This document shows positions 25,526 through 34,695 of a DNA stretch of 64,000 nucleotides, one piece after another. Origin of the DNA: CAVQCA01 sp963763115 (lineage in GTDB: Bacteria > Pseudomonadota > Gammaproteobacteria > UBA9214). The notes under the pieces were generated by a model. The model made no database searches and was not told the DNA's origin. It saw only the letters and a program-made list of their open reading frames with translations. Each line of letters opens with the position of its first letter. Positions within the stretch are counted from its first letter, which is position 1. The position numbers and the translations under genes are program-made. The stretch covers positions 1 to 64,000 of the forward strand of contig CAVXNM010000012.1 in the NCBI GenBank assembly GCA_963763115.1, in the 5' to 3' direction.

Positions 25526-26245
25526 ATGTTGATGCCAATGACAGAGAAAACCAGCAATGCCTACAGTAACGTGAATCAGCTGGATGCGGCTGCAACAGCT
25601 GAGAGTGTGTGGGGGGAACAGGAACAGCAAACGCTTTACGACGCGGGCAGGAGAAAGCGCTACCTGGCGAAAGAAGTCATCTACCGTGAGAGTGACCGGG
25701 TCGACAGGATCTATGTGATCCGCAGCGGCCTGGTCAAATTGCTGAGCTATTTGCCAAACGGCCGGGCGCGCATTGTCCGACTGCACGCCGGCAATCACTG
25801 GATCGGGCTCGAGGGATTGCTCGGGCAGCCTTACGAGCACACCGCTATCGCTGTCGGTGATGTCGAGGTCCAGCACGTAGCGATCCACAGTCTTCAGCGT
25901 CTCAACCGGGACAACCCCGGGGTGCTGGGTCAACTGCTGTGTCAATGGCATGGCGCTCTCGTCCATGCGGACCGGTGGATCTCGGACTTCTCAACCGGCG
26001 GGATCAAGCCGCGGGTGGCGCGACTGCTTGAGTTTCTCGCGGAGCTCGAGTACGGACAACCCCTAGACAGGGTCGAACTGCTCACGGTCTGCGAGATGGC
26101 CGAAATCCTGGGGGTCACCCAGGAAAGCGTGAGCCGCATCCTGGCCACATTCAAACGTCGTGATATTCTCCAGAAGCAGTCAGATACGTTACGGGAAATC
26201 TACCGTCTCGATGCTCCGAGGTTACAGCGGGAAGCGCGAAAATAA
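25526..26245 (+). CDS. Crp/Fnr-family transcription regulator without an FNR iron-sulfur motif
   Basis: 239 residues: an N-terminal cyclic-nucleotide-fold sensor (about 30-150), a dimer helix, and a C-terminal winged helix-turn-helix (LTVCEMAEILGVTQESVSRI, about 190-209). The recognition helix has ExxSR (ESVSR), the FNR-type signature for TTGA half-sites, not the RExxxR of Crp. FNR's N-terminal cysteines are missing and only two cysteines occur, so a 4Fe-4S oxygen switch is unlikely. AAAGGAG precedes the ATG. It sits in the middle of six CATTGA-N6-TCAATG sites and is a natural candidate to read them. Confidence 0.87.
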   Translation: MLMPMTEKTSNAYSNVNQLDAAATAESVWGEQEQQTLYDAGRRKRYLAKEVIYRESDRVDRIYVIRSGLVKLLSYLPNGRARIVRLHAGNHWIGLEGLLGQPYEHTAIAVGDVEVQHVAIHSLQRLNRDNPGVLGQLLCQWHGALVHADRWISDFSTGGIKPRVARLLEFLAELEYGQPLDRVELLTVCEMAEILGVTQESVSRILATFKRRDILQKQSDTLREIYRLDAPRLQREARK

Positions 26246-26318
26246 CATCGCGCACAGGAGAGCCGTCGGCCATACGAATGTTTACCGATTCCATCCCTTG
26301 AGTACAGACAGAGGCGAC

Positions 26319-26651
26319 ATGACCGAGATCATCAGGTTACCTGACAATTTCATCGGCAAGGAGGACCGGGAAAAACTGGAAAGCTTTGCCGGGCATACCA
26401 TCGCCCGAGGACGCGCTACGCGCTGGCATTGGGGCAAGGATGCCGACATGGACGACATCTTCGAAATCTATCCAGGCAGTGCCGACAAAACACTGGCCGT
26501 ATCCATCAGCCGCAGCCGCGAGCTGGATGCGTTTTGTGCCCGTGATGCTGCCGGGCAGTTGATTACCTCGGGTACGCTCGAACACGTGTTCGCGGAGCTG
26601 GATGCATACTTTGCCCGTGTGCACGGTGAGGGGCCTGACACCTACGCCTAG
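26319..26651 (+). CDS. Conserved-looking hypothetical protein
   Basis: 110 residues from the ATG at 26319, behind GAGG (the frame is open further upstream into the regulator gene, but that part is a shadow). MTEIIRLPDNFIGKEDREKL is followed by a charged segment with WHWGKDADMDDIFEIYPGS and LAVSISRSRELDAFCARD. It looks like a compact soluble alpha/beta protein. No family is recognised. It lies 74 bases after the regulator, so it may share its transcript. A small hairpin (AACCTG/CAGGTT, 26683-26700) follows. Confidence 0.55.
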   Translation: MTEIIRLPDNFIGKEDREKLESFAGHTIARGRATRWHWGKDADMDDIFEIYPGSADKTLAVSISRSRELDAFCARDAAGQLITSGTLEHVFAELDAYFARVHGEGPDTYA

Positions 26652-26921
26652 TAGCAACATGATTACTCGGCCAGGCTCCTAGAACCTGTCCAGGCAGGTT
26701 ATTCAGTCCGGTGTCACTGGCTTATCGCCCACCGTCTTCAAGACCGTCTGGACGTTTATTCAACGGGTGATTGCTTGTAATATCCGTGAAATCGCATCCG
26801 ACCCTCCAGACTTGATAGTGGTGTTCTGATTGAATATTTCATGGCCTGTTCGCACGGTGGCCTGGTCGAAGGTGTTTATGTCACAATCCGGGCTGATGAT
26901 TCACTGCATGGCAGGCGAGTA

Positions 26922-29054
26922 ATGAAGCAGACCCGGCGTGTGTGGCCAGGCCTGCCCTATCCGCTGGGGGCGACCTGGGATGGCTCCGGAACGAACTTTG
27001 CCTTGTTCTCGGCACATGCCGAACGGGTGGAGCTGTGCCTGTTCGACAGCGGGGGAAAGCGCGAGATCGAACGCATCCCGCTGCCCGAGTATACCCACGA
27101 AATCTGGCACGGTTACCTGCCCGACGTGCGGGCCGGTCAGCTGTACGGTTACCGCGTCTACGGACCGTACGATCCCGGACAAGGACACCGGTTCAATCAT
27201 CACAAGCTGCTCCTGGATCCCTATGCCAGGAATTTGCGTGGAGCGCTGGTGTGGGATGATGCGCTGTTCGGCTATATCGTCGGGGGCGATCAGGGTGACC
27301 TGTCGTTCGACACGCGCGACAGCGCCGCCTTCATGCCCCGGTGCGAGGTCATCGATCCGGCATTCACCTGGGGACTGGACAGGGCGCTGGCGCGGCCCTG
27401 GCACGAGACCATCGTCTACGAGATGCACGTACGTGGATATACCATGCGTCATGCGAAGGTGGCGAAGCCGGTGCGGGGCACCTTCGGCGGTCTGGCGACC
27501 CATGAGGTCATAAGCTACCTCAGGAATCTCGGCGTCACGGCGGTGGAGCTGCAGCCGGTACATGCTTTCGCGCACGATCGCCATTTGATTGATCAGGGCC
27601 TGCGTAACTACTGGGGCTATAACTCTATCGGGTTCTTTGCGCCGCATCCGGAATATCTGGGCAGCGGCGGCATCAATGAATTCAAGACCTTTGTGCAATT
27701 GCTGCACGAGTCCGGACTCGAGGTCATTCTCGATGTGGTCTATAACCACACAGCCGAGGGTAATCACCTGGGGCCAACGCTGTCGCTGCGCGGCATCGAC
27801 AACACGTCCTACTATTATCTGATGGACGGTGAGGCGCGCTACTACAACGACTTCACGGGTACCGGCAACACCCTTGAGTTGCGGCACCCCGATGTCCTGC
27901 GAATGGTGACCGACTCACTGCGCTATTGGGTCAGGGAGATGCGGGTGGATGGTTTCCGCTTCGATCTCGCCACGACCCTGGCCAGGGTCGGCGGCGAGTT
28001 CGACGAGCATGCGAGTTTTCTGGATGCCGTCGCGCAGGACCCCCTGCTGTCCACCGTCAAGCTCATAGCCGAACCATGGGACACCGGTGACGCGGGTTAT
28101 CAACTCGGGCGGTTTCCACCGGCATGGGCCGAGTGGAACGATCGTTTCCGCGATACCGTGCGGCGGTTCTGGAAGGGCGATGACGGTCAGTTGCCGGAAC
28201 TTGCGTCCAGACTGGCCGGATCCAGTGATATTTTCGACCGGCGCGGACGGCGTCCCTGGGCGAGCATCAATTACGTGACCGCCCATGACGGCTTCACGCT
28301 GCACGATCTGGTGAGCTACAACCACAAACACAACGAGAGCAACCGGGAATGCAATCGGGACGGGCATGATCACAACAACAGCTGGAACTGCGGGGCCGAG
28401 GGATCGACAGACGATCCAGGCATCGTGCGGATGCGAGAGCAGCAAAAGCGCAATCTGCTGGCAACATTGTTACTTTCGCAGGGTTTGCCGATGCTGCTCG
28501 CCGGCGATGAGTTCGGGCGCACCCAGCAAGGCAACAACAATGCCTATTGCCAGGACAACGAGATTTCATGGCTGGACTGGGAGGGGATCGATGCGTCCGG
28601 TGAAGCGCTGATGGCGTTCACCCGGACACTCATCCAATTGCGGCGCGATCACATCGTCTTCCATCGTTCCCGCTTTTTCCACGGCAGGGAGATTCCGGGC
28701 ACCACCATAAAGGATGTCGTCTGGCTCAAGCCGGATGGTGATGAGATGCGCGAGAAGGACTGGCATGCCGAGGATGCCCGCACCATTGCTCTGCTGCTGA
28801 GCGGTGAGGCGGGGGTGTACCACCTGACCCGACACGGCGAGAAGGAACCCGACGACACCTTCATGCTGATAATGAACGCATCCGACGACAGCGTCGATTA
28901 TACGATACCCGATAACGGGGCACTCTACCGACCCTCGATGCTGATAGATACCTCGCGATTCGATGTGGAAATAGACCCGGAGCAAGCGATAGCGAACCCG
29001 TACACCGTGGGGGCGCGGGCGTTGGTGCTGATCAGGTATCGTCGTCAGGAATGA
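26922..29054 (+). CDS. glgX: Glycogen debranching enzyme GlgX
   Basis: Isoamylase-type GH13 enzyme that hydrolyses alpha-1,6 branches of glycogen limit dextrins. The start at 26922 (MKQTRRVWPGLPYPLGATWD) gives 710 residues and fits the family. An open extension to 26841 is judged non-coding. CBM48 domain, then VYEMHVRGYTMRH, NYWGYNSIGFFAPHPEY, VDGFRFDLATTLAR (nucleophile), LIAEPWDTG (acid) and VTAHDGFTLHDLVSYNHKHN. It supplies maltooligosaccharides that TreY and TreZ in this region can turn to trehalose. Confidence 0.93.
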   Translation: MKQTRRVWPGLPYPLGATWDGSGTNFALFSAHAERVELCLFDSGGKREIERIPLPEYTHEIWHGYLPDVRAGQLYGYRVYGPYDPGQGHRFNHHKLLLDPYARNLRGALVWDDALFGYIVGGDQGDLSFDTRDSAAFMPRCEVIDPAFTWGLDRALARPWHETIVYEMHVRGYTMRHAKVAKPVRGTFGGLATHEVISYLRNLGVTAVELQPVHAFAHDRHLIDQGLRNYWGYNSIGFFAPHPEYLGSGGINEFKTFVQLLHESGLEVILDVVYNHTAEGNHLGPTLSLRGIDNTSYYYLMDGEARYYNDFTGTGNTLELRHPDVLRMVTDSLRYWVREMRVDGFRFDLATTLARVGGEFDEHASFLDAVAQDPLLSTVKLIAEPWDTGDAGYQLGRFPPAWAEWNDRFRDTVRRFWKGDDGQLPELASRLAGSSDIFDRRGRRPWASINYVTAHDGFTLHDLVSYNHKHNESNRECNRDGHDHNNSWNCGAEGSTDDPGIVRMREQQKRNLLATLLLSQGLPMLLAGDEFGRTQQGNNNAYCQDNEISWLDWEGIDASGEALMAFTRTLIQLRRDHIVFHRSRFFHGREIPGTTIKDVVWLKPDGDEMREKDWHAEDARTIALLLSGEAGVYHLTRHGEKEPDDTFMLIMNASDDSVDYTIPDNGALYRPSMLIDTSRFDVEIDPEQAIANPYTVGARALVLIRYRRQE

Positions 29055-29149
29055 TTGTCGCGAGAACGCGATTGTCCGATGATCACCGGTTTCTGTGCGA
29101 ACGGGCCCGGGAACTCTGGCGACCCCGGGGTGACCGTCGCATGCTCACC

Positions 29150-30235
29150 TCATGATGTTGCCGCCGCCTGGCGGACTGTCCGGTGTACGAAGTCCAGCCT
29201 GGAAAGTACCGGGGGCGAGAGCACGAACGGGTAGAGGTCGGGCTGACCCATGCTGCGATTGAGGCTGTTCACCGCATAGGTAAGCGGCAGCCAGTGGTCG
29301 ATGACCTGGTCGAGTGAGTCGGGGCTGTAGGGGTCGAAATCCGGCTTCGAGGTCATCTTGCCATCATGGTCACCGCCGGGTGAGACCCGCAGACGGAATG
29401 CCCAGGCGGTCTCGAGGGCATCGACGATGTGCAGGTAATGGGCCCAGGTCTCGGCCCAGTCCTCCCATGGATGTGCGGCAGCGTAGGGGCTCACGAAACG
29501 GGACTGCCAGTCAGCGGGTGGCCCCTGTACGTAGTTTTGCCGCATCGCGGTGCTGTAGTCCTGCCGCTCATCGCCGAACATCCGCCGGAAGTCCGTCAGC
29601 CAGTCGATGTCGCATGCCAGACGATTCCAGTAATAGTGTCCGGACTCGTGGCGGAAGTGACCCAGTATGGTCCGGTAGGGCTCGGTCAACTCTTTCCGCA
29701 TGCGTTCTCGCAAGGCGTCATCCGCGTCGGCGATATTGATGGTGATCAGGCCTTGTGCATGTCCGGTCATGGCATGCGCGTTTTCCACGAACACCGGTTC
29801 CGTATCCGCCAGAAACGCGAATGCCAGGCCAGTCTTCGGGTCTTCCTGCTTGCTGATGAGTGGCAGACCCAGACGCAGCAGGCTGTACAGGAGGCGATGT
29901 TTTCCCGTCTCCAGTCGTCGCCAGAGCGCTTTGTTACCAGGTACATTGAGATCCGGTATGGTCTGGTTGAAGCGGCAGGCGTCACAGAAGTCCGCCTTAC
30001 TGTGTTCGGGTATCATCCAGTTGCATACCTCTTCCCGGGAATAGTTTTGGCACATGCGGTACAGCCGCCCTTCAGCCTGTGGCGCCAGCGGCTGCCAGCG
30101 GCCGGCATCGGCCGGCGTCAGGCCGCTCAGCAGTAACTGGTCAGGAAGGAAGCCCAGAACCGTCCCGCAATGCGTGCATTGGGTGTTTTCGAAGTACACG
30201 ACCTGCTCACAGGACTGGCAGCGGAAAATATTCAT
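29150..30235 (-). CDS. Putative zinc metallopeptidase with N-terminal zinc ribbon
   Basis: 361 residues from ATG 30235 (MNIFRCQSCEQVVYFEN). An N-terminal zinc ribbon (CQSC...CTHCG) and a second cysteine set (CNWMIPEHSKADFCDACRFN) precede a catalytic HExxH in GHFRHESGHYYWNRL (about 197-211), with a downstream acidic segment PWEDWAETWAHYLHI. This order matches the family of putative zinc-binding metallopeptidases with a zinc_ribbon head. Substrate is unknown. Last of a three-gene minus-strand set with the EEP hydrolase and PLD/VTT protein. Confidence 0.75.
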   Translation of the reverse strand: MNIFRCQSCEQVVYFENTQCTHCGTVLGFLPDQLLLSGLTPADAGRWQPLAPQAEGRLYRMCQNYSREEVCNWMIPEHSKADFCDACRFNQTIPDLNVPGNKALWRRLETGKHRLLYSLLRLGLPLISKQEDPKTGLAFAFLADTEPVFVENAHAMTGHAQGLITINIADADDALRERMRKELTEPYRTILGHFRHESGHYYWNRLACDIDWLTDFRRMFGDERQDYSTAMRQNYVQGPPADWQSRFVSPYAAAHPWEDWAETWAHYLHIVDALETAWAFRLRVSPGGDHDGKMTSKPDFDPYSPDSLDQVIDHWLPLTYAVNSLNRSMGQPDLYPFVLSPPVLSRLDFVHRTVRQAAATS

Positions 30236-30274
30236 TCGTTCACCCCTTGTCGTCACCGTGTTGCAGTCGCAGGG

Positions 30275-30982
30275 TCATGTCGACGCCTGGGGTCGCTCAC
30301 TCCTCAGTTCCGCCTTGAGCGGAAGGTGGTCGGAGGCGATTCGTGCCGTCGGACTGTCGTGTATGCCGAGTCTTGTCAACGCCGCACGCGGGTGAACCCA
30401 GATCCGGTCCAGTGCGACAAGCGGGAATCGTGCGGGATAGGTGCGCGGATGCGGGGTAGGGGCAAAGTGCCGGCGCAGCCAGCGTAACGGTCGCCCCCAG
30501 AGGACCCACTCATTGAGGTCGCCAAGCAATACCGAAATATCGGCGCAACCGGATTCAAACAGGGCGAGCAGGCGGCGGACCTGCCGGCGTCGCTCGCCGG
30601 GCCGCAGACCAAGATGCGTGGCGACCACACGCAGTCGCTGCCCGCGCCAGTCGTGCATTACGTCGAGCGCGCCGCGGGGTTCGCGCCGTGGAAGACTCAG
30701 GTCGATCCGCCTGGCTGTCACTACGGGCAGGCGCGTCAACAGGGCATTGCCGTAATCGCGGGTTTCACGCAGCAGCGTTGGACCGGCAATCGAAGTGAGC
30801 CCAGTTCTTTCTGCCAGGTAATCCAGCAGGTCGTAATCATCGACAGCATGGTGCTCCACTTCCTGCAATGCGACCATGTCCACATTCAGTTCATTCAATA
30901 CCCGCACAATGCGCTCCGGTTCGAAACGGTTATCCGCACCAATACACGCGTGGATATTGTAGGTTGCGAGTGTTATGTGCAT
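30275..30982 (-). CDS. Endonuclease/exonuclease/phosphatase (EEP) family hydrolase
   Basis: 235 residues starting at 30982 (MHITLATYNIHACIGADNRF). The EEP signatures are present: TYNIHACIG, ALQEVEHH (metal Glu), THLGLRPGERRRQ, LLGDLNEW (Asp/Asn pair) and the C-terminal SDHLPLKAEL (catalytic Asp-His). The start is 23 bases after the PLD/VTT stop. Similar EEP proteins are often encoded with PLD/VTT proteins, suggesting joint action on phospholipid or another phosphodiester. Nuclease activity is not proven by the motifs. Confidence 0.82.
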   Translation of the reverse strand: MHITLATYNIHACIGADNRFEPERIVRVLNELNVDMVALQEVEHHAVDDYDLLDYLAERTGLTSIAGPTLLRETRDYGNALLTRLPVVTARRIDLSLPRREPRGALDVMHDWRGQRLRVVATHLGLRPGERRRQVRRLLALFESGCADISVLLGDLNEWVLWGRPLRWLRRHFAPTPHPRTYPARFPLVALDRIWVHPRAALTRLGIHDSPTARIASDHLPLKAELRSERPQAST

Positions 30983-31005
30983 GACCTGCCTTATCGCTGC
31001 GAGGT

Positions 31006-33162
31006 TCAGGAGTGCCTCGATTTGCGATCGGATCCGCTCCCGCGCTGCTGTCGCCGGAGCAGCCAGCGACTCAGCCACCAGGTTCCGGCGCCTATGATGA
31101 GCGCCAGGATCAGCAGACTTGCGAGCCGGAACGTCTCGGGTGAGGCGATGGCGGCGACCATCTGGTCGGAGAACAGGGTGAGCGCGAGAGCGCCTGGCAC
31201 CATTCCCAGCAAGGTGCCAAATGCGTAGTCACGGAACCGGATGTGGGAGGCGCCGGCAACCAGATTGACGACGGTGAACGGGGCGACCGGAACCACGCGC
31301 AGCGTAATCATGGCGAGTAGACCCTGCCGCGCGAGTCGCCGGCTGACACGGGACACCCAGCGGTTCGACAGATTCCGGATGGTGTTGTGTCCGAGACGCT
31401 GTCCGATCGCATAGGTGACCAGGGCGCTGATCTCGGCGCAGAGCAATGCATAGGTGAACCCATAGGCGGCGCCGAATGCCACCCCCGTGGCAATGATCAG
31501 TAAGGTGATCGGAGGAAACACCATCAAACCCGCGATGATGTAGACGAGGATGACGATGAACGGTGCGATCCATTCGCCACCCAGACTGCTTAGGCGGTTG
31601 AGTGTCACCCTGAGATCGATCCATTCGCCCAGCGCTGTCCAGCGCCAGGTTGCAGCAAGCAGAAGCGCAATGATGAGTACCGCCGCCAGGCCGATCAAGG
31701 AACGCGTGGCCGGGGTTTTGTCCTCTTCAGTAATGAACTCACGAGCAATCTGGTCGCCGTCAACGGGCATTTCCGGATCGGCGATTTGCGCGTCCGGGAC
31801 CAGTGCATCCAGTTCGTCGGACACGCAAAACCCGAAGGGTGTGAGCGTGCGCCCGTCACCGGCCAGCGATTCGATCACCCGGATGAGCGAACGGTGCTCT
31901 GTCAGCGCTTCTGCCACTGTCGATGGGGCGACATCGAGATACTCGGCCAGCAGTCGGTTGCGCATGGCGGTGATTCCGTTGCGGATGCGCGTCTCGCCTC
32001 CGGCCTCTATGGCGAGGTCACATTCGGTGTCGAGACCCATTGAACGGTTGTTGAAATTGGCGGAGCCGACACGCAGCAGCTCGTCGTCGATTACCAGAAG
32101 TTTCGCGTGCAAATTGATGCACTGCTCGTCCAGACCGGTCACATATGGAACGTAAACACGCAGTCTGTCATGGAGATCAGCGTCGTAAAGTCGCCTGAGC
32201 AGTCGCTCGCGCAGGACGTCCATGGTGACCTGCGACAGCCACCCGACCGTCCGCTGCGGCAATATCACGACAATCTCCGGACCATAGTCCTCGCCAAGCC
32301 GTCTGGCCAGGGCATCGCCGATCGTGTGAACCGTGAAGTACTGGTTTTCGATGTAGATTGACTCCCGCGCGGCTGCGATCGCACCGATCACAAGCCGCTC
32401 CACCTCCCGAACCTCCTCCTGTGCGTTGTATTCCGGATAGGTGCGGGCAATGCCGATCCTGACATCGACGAGTTCGGCGGTGATCTCGTCAGGCCAGGGG
32501 TCGCCGCCCCCGGTCAGCTCCGGAGATTGAATCTTCCTGCCGGTCGCCGTGTGCCAGCGCTCACGCGCAAGCTCACCAATCGCCCCGGCGATGGTCCCGC
32601 TCACCATCAGCTGGACATCGTGGTAGGGCTGGGGAATCGAGCTATTGATATCACGGCGTCGTGGATCGTCGGGCCGGTGCCTGGAGGTGTCCCAGCGGCC
32701 GAGGGCGAAATCCAGTCCGCCGACGAATGCCACACGATCGTCAATGACGACGCTTATCTGGTGATGCGATGCACCGACGGAATAGCGGTCGTCCAGGCGG
32801 AAATGCAGGCGACGGTGGGTAGTCCAGTCCATCTTGTAGGCCGGCAGCCATTCCCGGTCGGGGGCAAAGATCATCGCGAAGTCCCAATCCAGGACATGGA
32901 TATGGAGCTGCTTCCGGCGGCTGACCAGGCTGTTGAGGAATTCCCTGAGACCGGTGGGAAGCCCGTCAGGGGTGTGTTCCCGTTCGAGTTTGAAACGGCC
33001 GTCGATATCCCAGCCTATGATCAGCACCGAGCGCCTCGCGTTTTTCGCGGTTTCCCGGAACGCATGAAAATATTCGGCGCCATCCACGAGCAGACTGACG
33101 CGATTGGCATGCTCGATGCGCCAGCAGGTATCTCCCGGCTTCAGGATAGCGGATTCGCGCAT
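31006..33162 (-). CDS. Phospholipase D-like / VTT-domain fusion membrane protein
   Basis: 718 residues: a two-HKD phospholipase D unit (1-460), then a VTT/DedA-type membrane domain (about 500-690, with PPITLLIIATGVAFGAAYGF and RVVPVAPFTVVNLVAGA). The second HKD motif is canonical (LHAKLLVIDDELLRVGSANF). The first reads HHQISVVIDDRVAFVGG, with Ile136 (ATA) where the catalytic Lys is expected, a one-base change from AAA. A lone HKD lysine may weaken or alter activity. Likely role: phospholipid transfer or cardiolipin-type synthesis at the inner membrane. It leads the minus-strand set and has an operator dyad 129 bases upstream. Confidence 0.82.
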   Translation of the reverse strand: MRESAILKPGDTCWRIEHANRVSLLVDGAEYFHAFRETAKNARRSVLIIGWDIDGRFKLEREHTPDGLPTGLREFLNSLVSRRKQLHIHVLDWDFAMIFAPDREWLPAYKMDWTTHRRLHFRLDDRYSVGASHHQISVVIDDRVAFVGGLDFALGRWDTSRHRPDDPRRRDINSSIPQPYHDVQLMVSGTIAGAIGELARERWHTATGRKIQSPELTGGGDPWPDEITAELVDVRIGIARTYPEYNAQEEVREVERLVIGAIAAARESIYIENQYFTVHTIGDALARRLGEDYGPEIVVILPQRTVGWLSQVTMDVLRERLLRRLYDADLHDRLRVYVPYVTGLDEQCINLHAKLLVIDDELLRVGSANFNNRSMGLDTECDLAIEAGGETRIRNGITAMRNRLLAEYLDVAPSTVAEALTEHRSLIRVIESLAGDGRTLTPFGFCVSDELDALVPDAQIADPEMPVDGDQIAREFITEEDKTPATRSLIGLAAVLIIALLLAATWRWTALGEWIDLRVTLNRLSSLGGEWIAPFIVILVYIIAGLMVFPPITLLIIATGVAFGAAYGFTYALLCAEISALVTYAIGQRLGHNTIRNLSNRWVSRVSRRLARQGLLAMITLRVVPVAPFTVVNLVAGASHIRFRDYAFGTLLGMVPGALALTLFSDQMVAAIASPETFRLASLLILALIIGAGTWWLSRWLLRRQQRGSGSDRKSRHS

Positions 33163-33290
33163 GTTAATCGGATCGCTGCAGCAGGATTGCGTACCTCGGG
33201 TACGGTTACACGCATTATGACCCCATGGGCTGCTGTATTCTTGATTTCATACCAAGGATAGGCGTGGATGTGGCAGCCCGCATTGAAAAA

Positions 33291-33308
33291 AATCAAAGTC
33301 TTACGGGT
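33291..33308. promoter_or_regulatory. CATTGA-N6-TCAATG operator copy 4 (upstream of the PLD operon)
   Basis: CATTGA-AAAAAA-TCAAAG: one mismatch in the right half. Its centre is about 137 bases upstream of the PLD/VTT start at 33162. The gap 33163-33753 has no credible gene and holds this site, copy 5 and a heptamer repeat. Confidence 0.55.
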
Positions 33309-33381
33309 TTCGTATGTGGCGCTTGCGGCCTGTCCGGCAGGGTTGAAGCTTCTTCCCCGGTCGCGTCGGGCTATTGCTTGA

Positions 33382-33399
33382 CATTGAAATATATCAATG
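33382..33399. promoter_or_regulatory. CATTGA-N6-TCAATG operator copy 5 (between PLD and PRC-barrel genes)
   Basis: Perfect dyad with spacer AATATA in the divergent gap between the PLD operon and the PRC-barrel gene. Either or both could be controlled. It lies 91 bases from copy 4. Confidence 0.68.
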
Positions 33400-33437
33400 C
33401 ATGCCGAACCGTTTCTGGTATCAAATTAAAACACGAT

Positions 33438-33472
33438 ACCTGACACCTGACACCTGACACCTGACACCTGAC
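33438..33472. repeat. Five tandem copies of a heptamer
   Basis: ACCTGAC is repeated five times without interruption and followed by ACTG. Such TGACACC heptamer runs occur between genes in gammaproteobacteria (recalled, not checked). Copy number may vary by slippage, so this could be a length-variable spacer near the operators. Confidence 0.7.
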
Positions 33473-33753
33473 ACTGTGATACGGCTGCATACCGGGTAAT
33501 GAAGATTGTGATGGTGATGCCTTCTGATGCCGAGCACCTGGAAACCATCACTACGGAAACCTGTCGTACCCGGAAGACGGCTGGCTCGATCATATTTTAA
33601 TTGATTGCACAAAAAGAGAATGTGCCGCCGCATCATGACACGTGCCCCCGGGTGCACGCGGTTAACCGACAGACTGGATGCCGGCTGAAATGACCAATAC
33701 AGTGAAAACACAACGCCTGCCAGAGTGTTCCCGTGCAGGCAGCCCTGAAGGGA

Positions 33754-34530
33754 ATGAGTACCCTTAACCACCTGCAACCGGCCGGCAAGCTCATGCGCTG
33801 TTTGCTGCACGCTGTTGACGGTGAAATCGGTACCGTGGAAGCGTTGTATTTCGATGATGTGAGCTGGGTGGTGCGCTATCTGCTGGTCGATACCGGCAAC
33901 TGGCTTGCGGGTCGGCGGGTCCTGATTTCGCCGGTTGCCGTCGGCGAAGTCAGGGAGGGCGAAAAGGCGATTTTCATTGAGCTGACGCGCCGTCAAATCG
34001 AGAACAGCCCGCCGCTCGATGCCGACCGGCCGTTGTCGAGGCACTATGAAGAGGAGTATTACCAGTACTACAACTGGCCGGTGTACTGGGAGGACCTCAG
34101 GCAGTCCGGTGTGGCACTGTCGTCGTTTTCGCTGGGGGCGGAGCCACTGGCCGGGAGAGAAGCGCTCGCCAGGCGTCGGGAAATGCACCTGCAAAGAACC
34201 ACCTGGATCAACGGGTGTGTTATCGTGGCGCATGACGGTGCCTTTGGACAGGTCCGGGATCAGATTGTGGACACCCGGTACTGGGTGATCCGCTACCTGG
34301 AGATCGAAACGCACCGCAGGCGACCTGGCAGCCATGCCCTTGTCAGCCCGGGCTGGATCGAGCGGGTGAGCTGGAGGGACCACCTCATGAACATCGGTCT
34401 TGCATCTACGGTGATTGACAGTGCGCCCGGCTTCGATCCTACCAGCGGCATCAGCCGCGATTACGAGGCTCGGCTGTTCAAACACTACGGGCGCCGGGGC
34501 TACTGGCAGCGGAGCAATGGAATGAATTAG
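33754..34530 (+). CDS. PRC-barrel domain protein
   Basis: 258 residues from ATG 33754 (a GTG at 33733 is the alternative; neither has a well-spaced ribosome site). Two PRC-barrel units are visible: GEIGTVEALYFDDVSWVVRY with LLVDTGNWLAGRRVLISP, and GAFGQVRDQIVDTRYWVIRY with LEIETHRRRPGSHALVSP. A tyrosine-rich linker (YEEEYYQYYNWPVYWED) separates them. Double-PRC proteins of this layout are common in environmental bacteria near stress genes. The function is unknown. A perfect operator dyad lies upstream. Confidence 0.72.
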   Translation: MSTLNHLQPAGKLMRCLLHAVDGEIGTVEALYFDDVSWVVRYLLVDTGNWLAGRRVLISPVAVGEVREGEKAIFIELTRRQIENSPPLDADRPLSRHYEEEYYQYYNWPVYWEDLRQSGVALSSFSLGAEPLAGREALARRREMHLQRTTWINGCVIVAHDGAFGQVRDQIVDTRYWVIRYLEIETHRRRPGSHALVSPGWIERVSWRDHLMNIGLASTVIDSAPGFDPTSGISRDYEARLFKHYGRRGYWQRSNGMN

Positions 34531-34534
34531 GCTT

Positions 34535-34592
34535 GCCTCGAAAAATCGGGATCTCTACTATAAAAATGATTTGTTTCGTATTTTTTCGAGGC
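34535..34592. repeat. 11-base inverted repeat between PRC-barrel and glgC genes
   Basis: GCCTCGAAAAA (34535-34545) and its complement (34582-34592) flank 36 AT-rich bases directly after the PRC stop. It could be a long-loop terminator or an operator. It is not one of the CATTGA dyads. Confidence 0.5.
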
Positions 34593-34695
34593 GTCCTTAA
34601 GGAAATATCTGAACACATCATCCCTGTGGAGGCGGGGATCCGGCGTTCAGGTCCCGGGATTAATTCGACGGTCTCATGGCGGAGTGAAACACAGC

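Noticed and set aside
33438..33472. CRISPR-like repetition
   Set aside because: Seven-base units in direct tandem without spacers; not a CRISPR array. No array was seen anywhere in the window.
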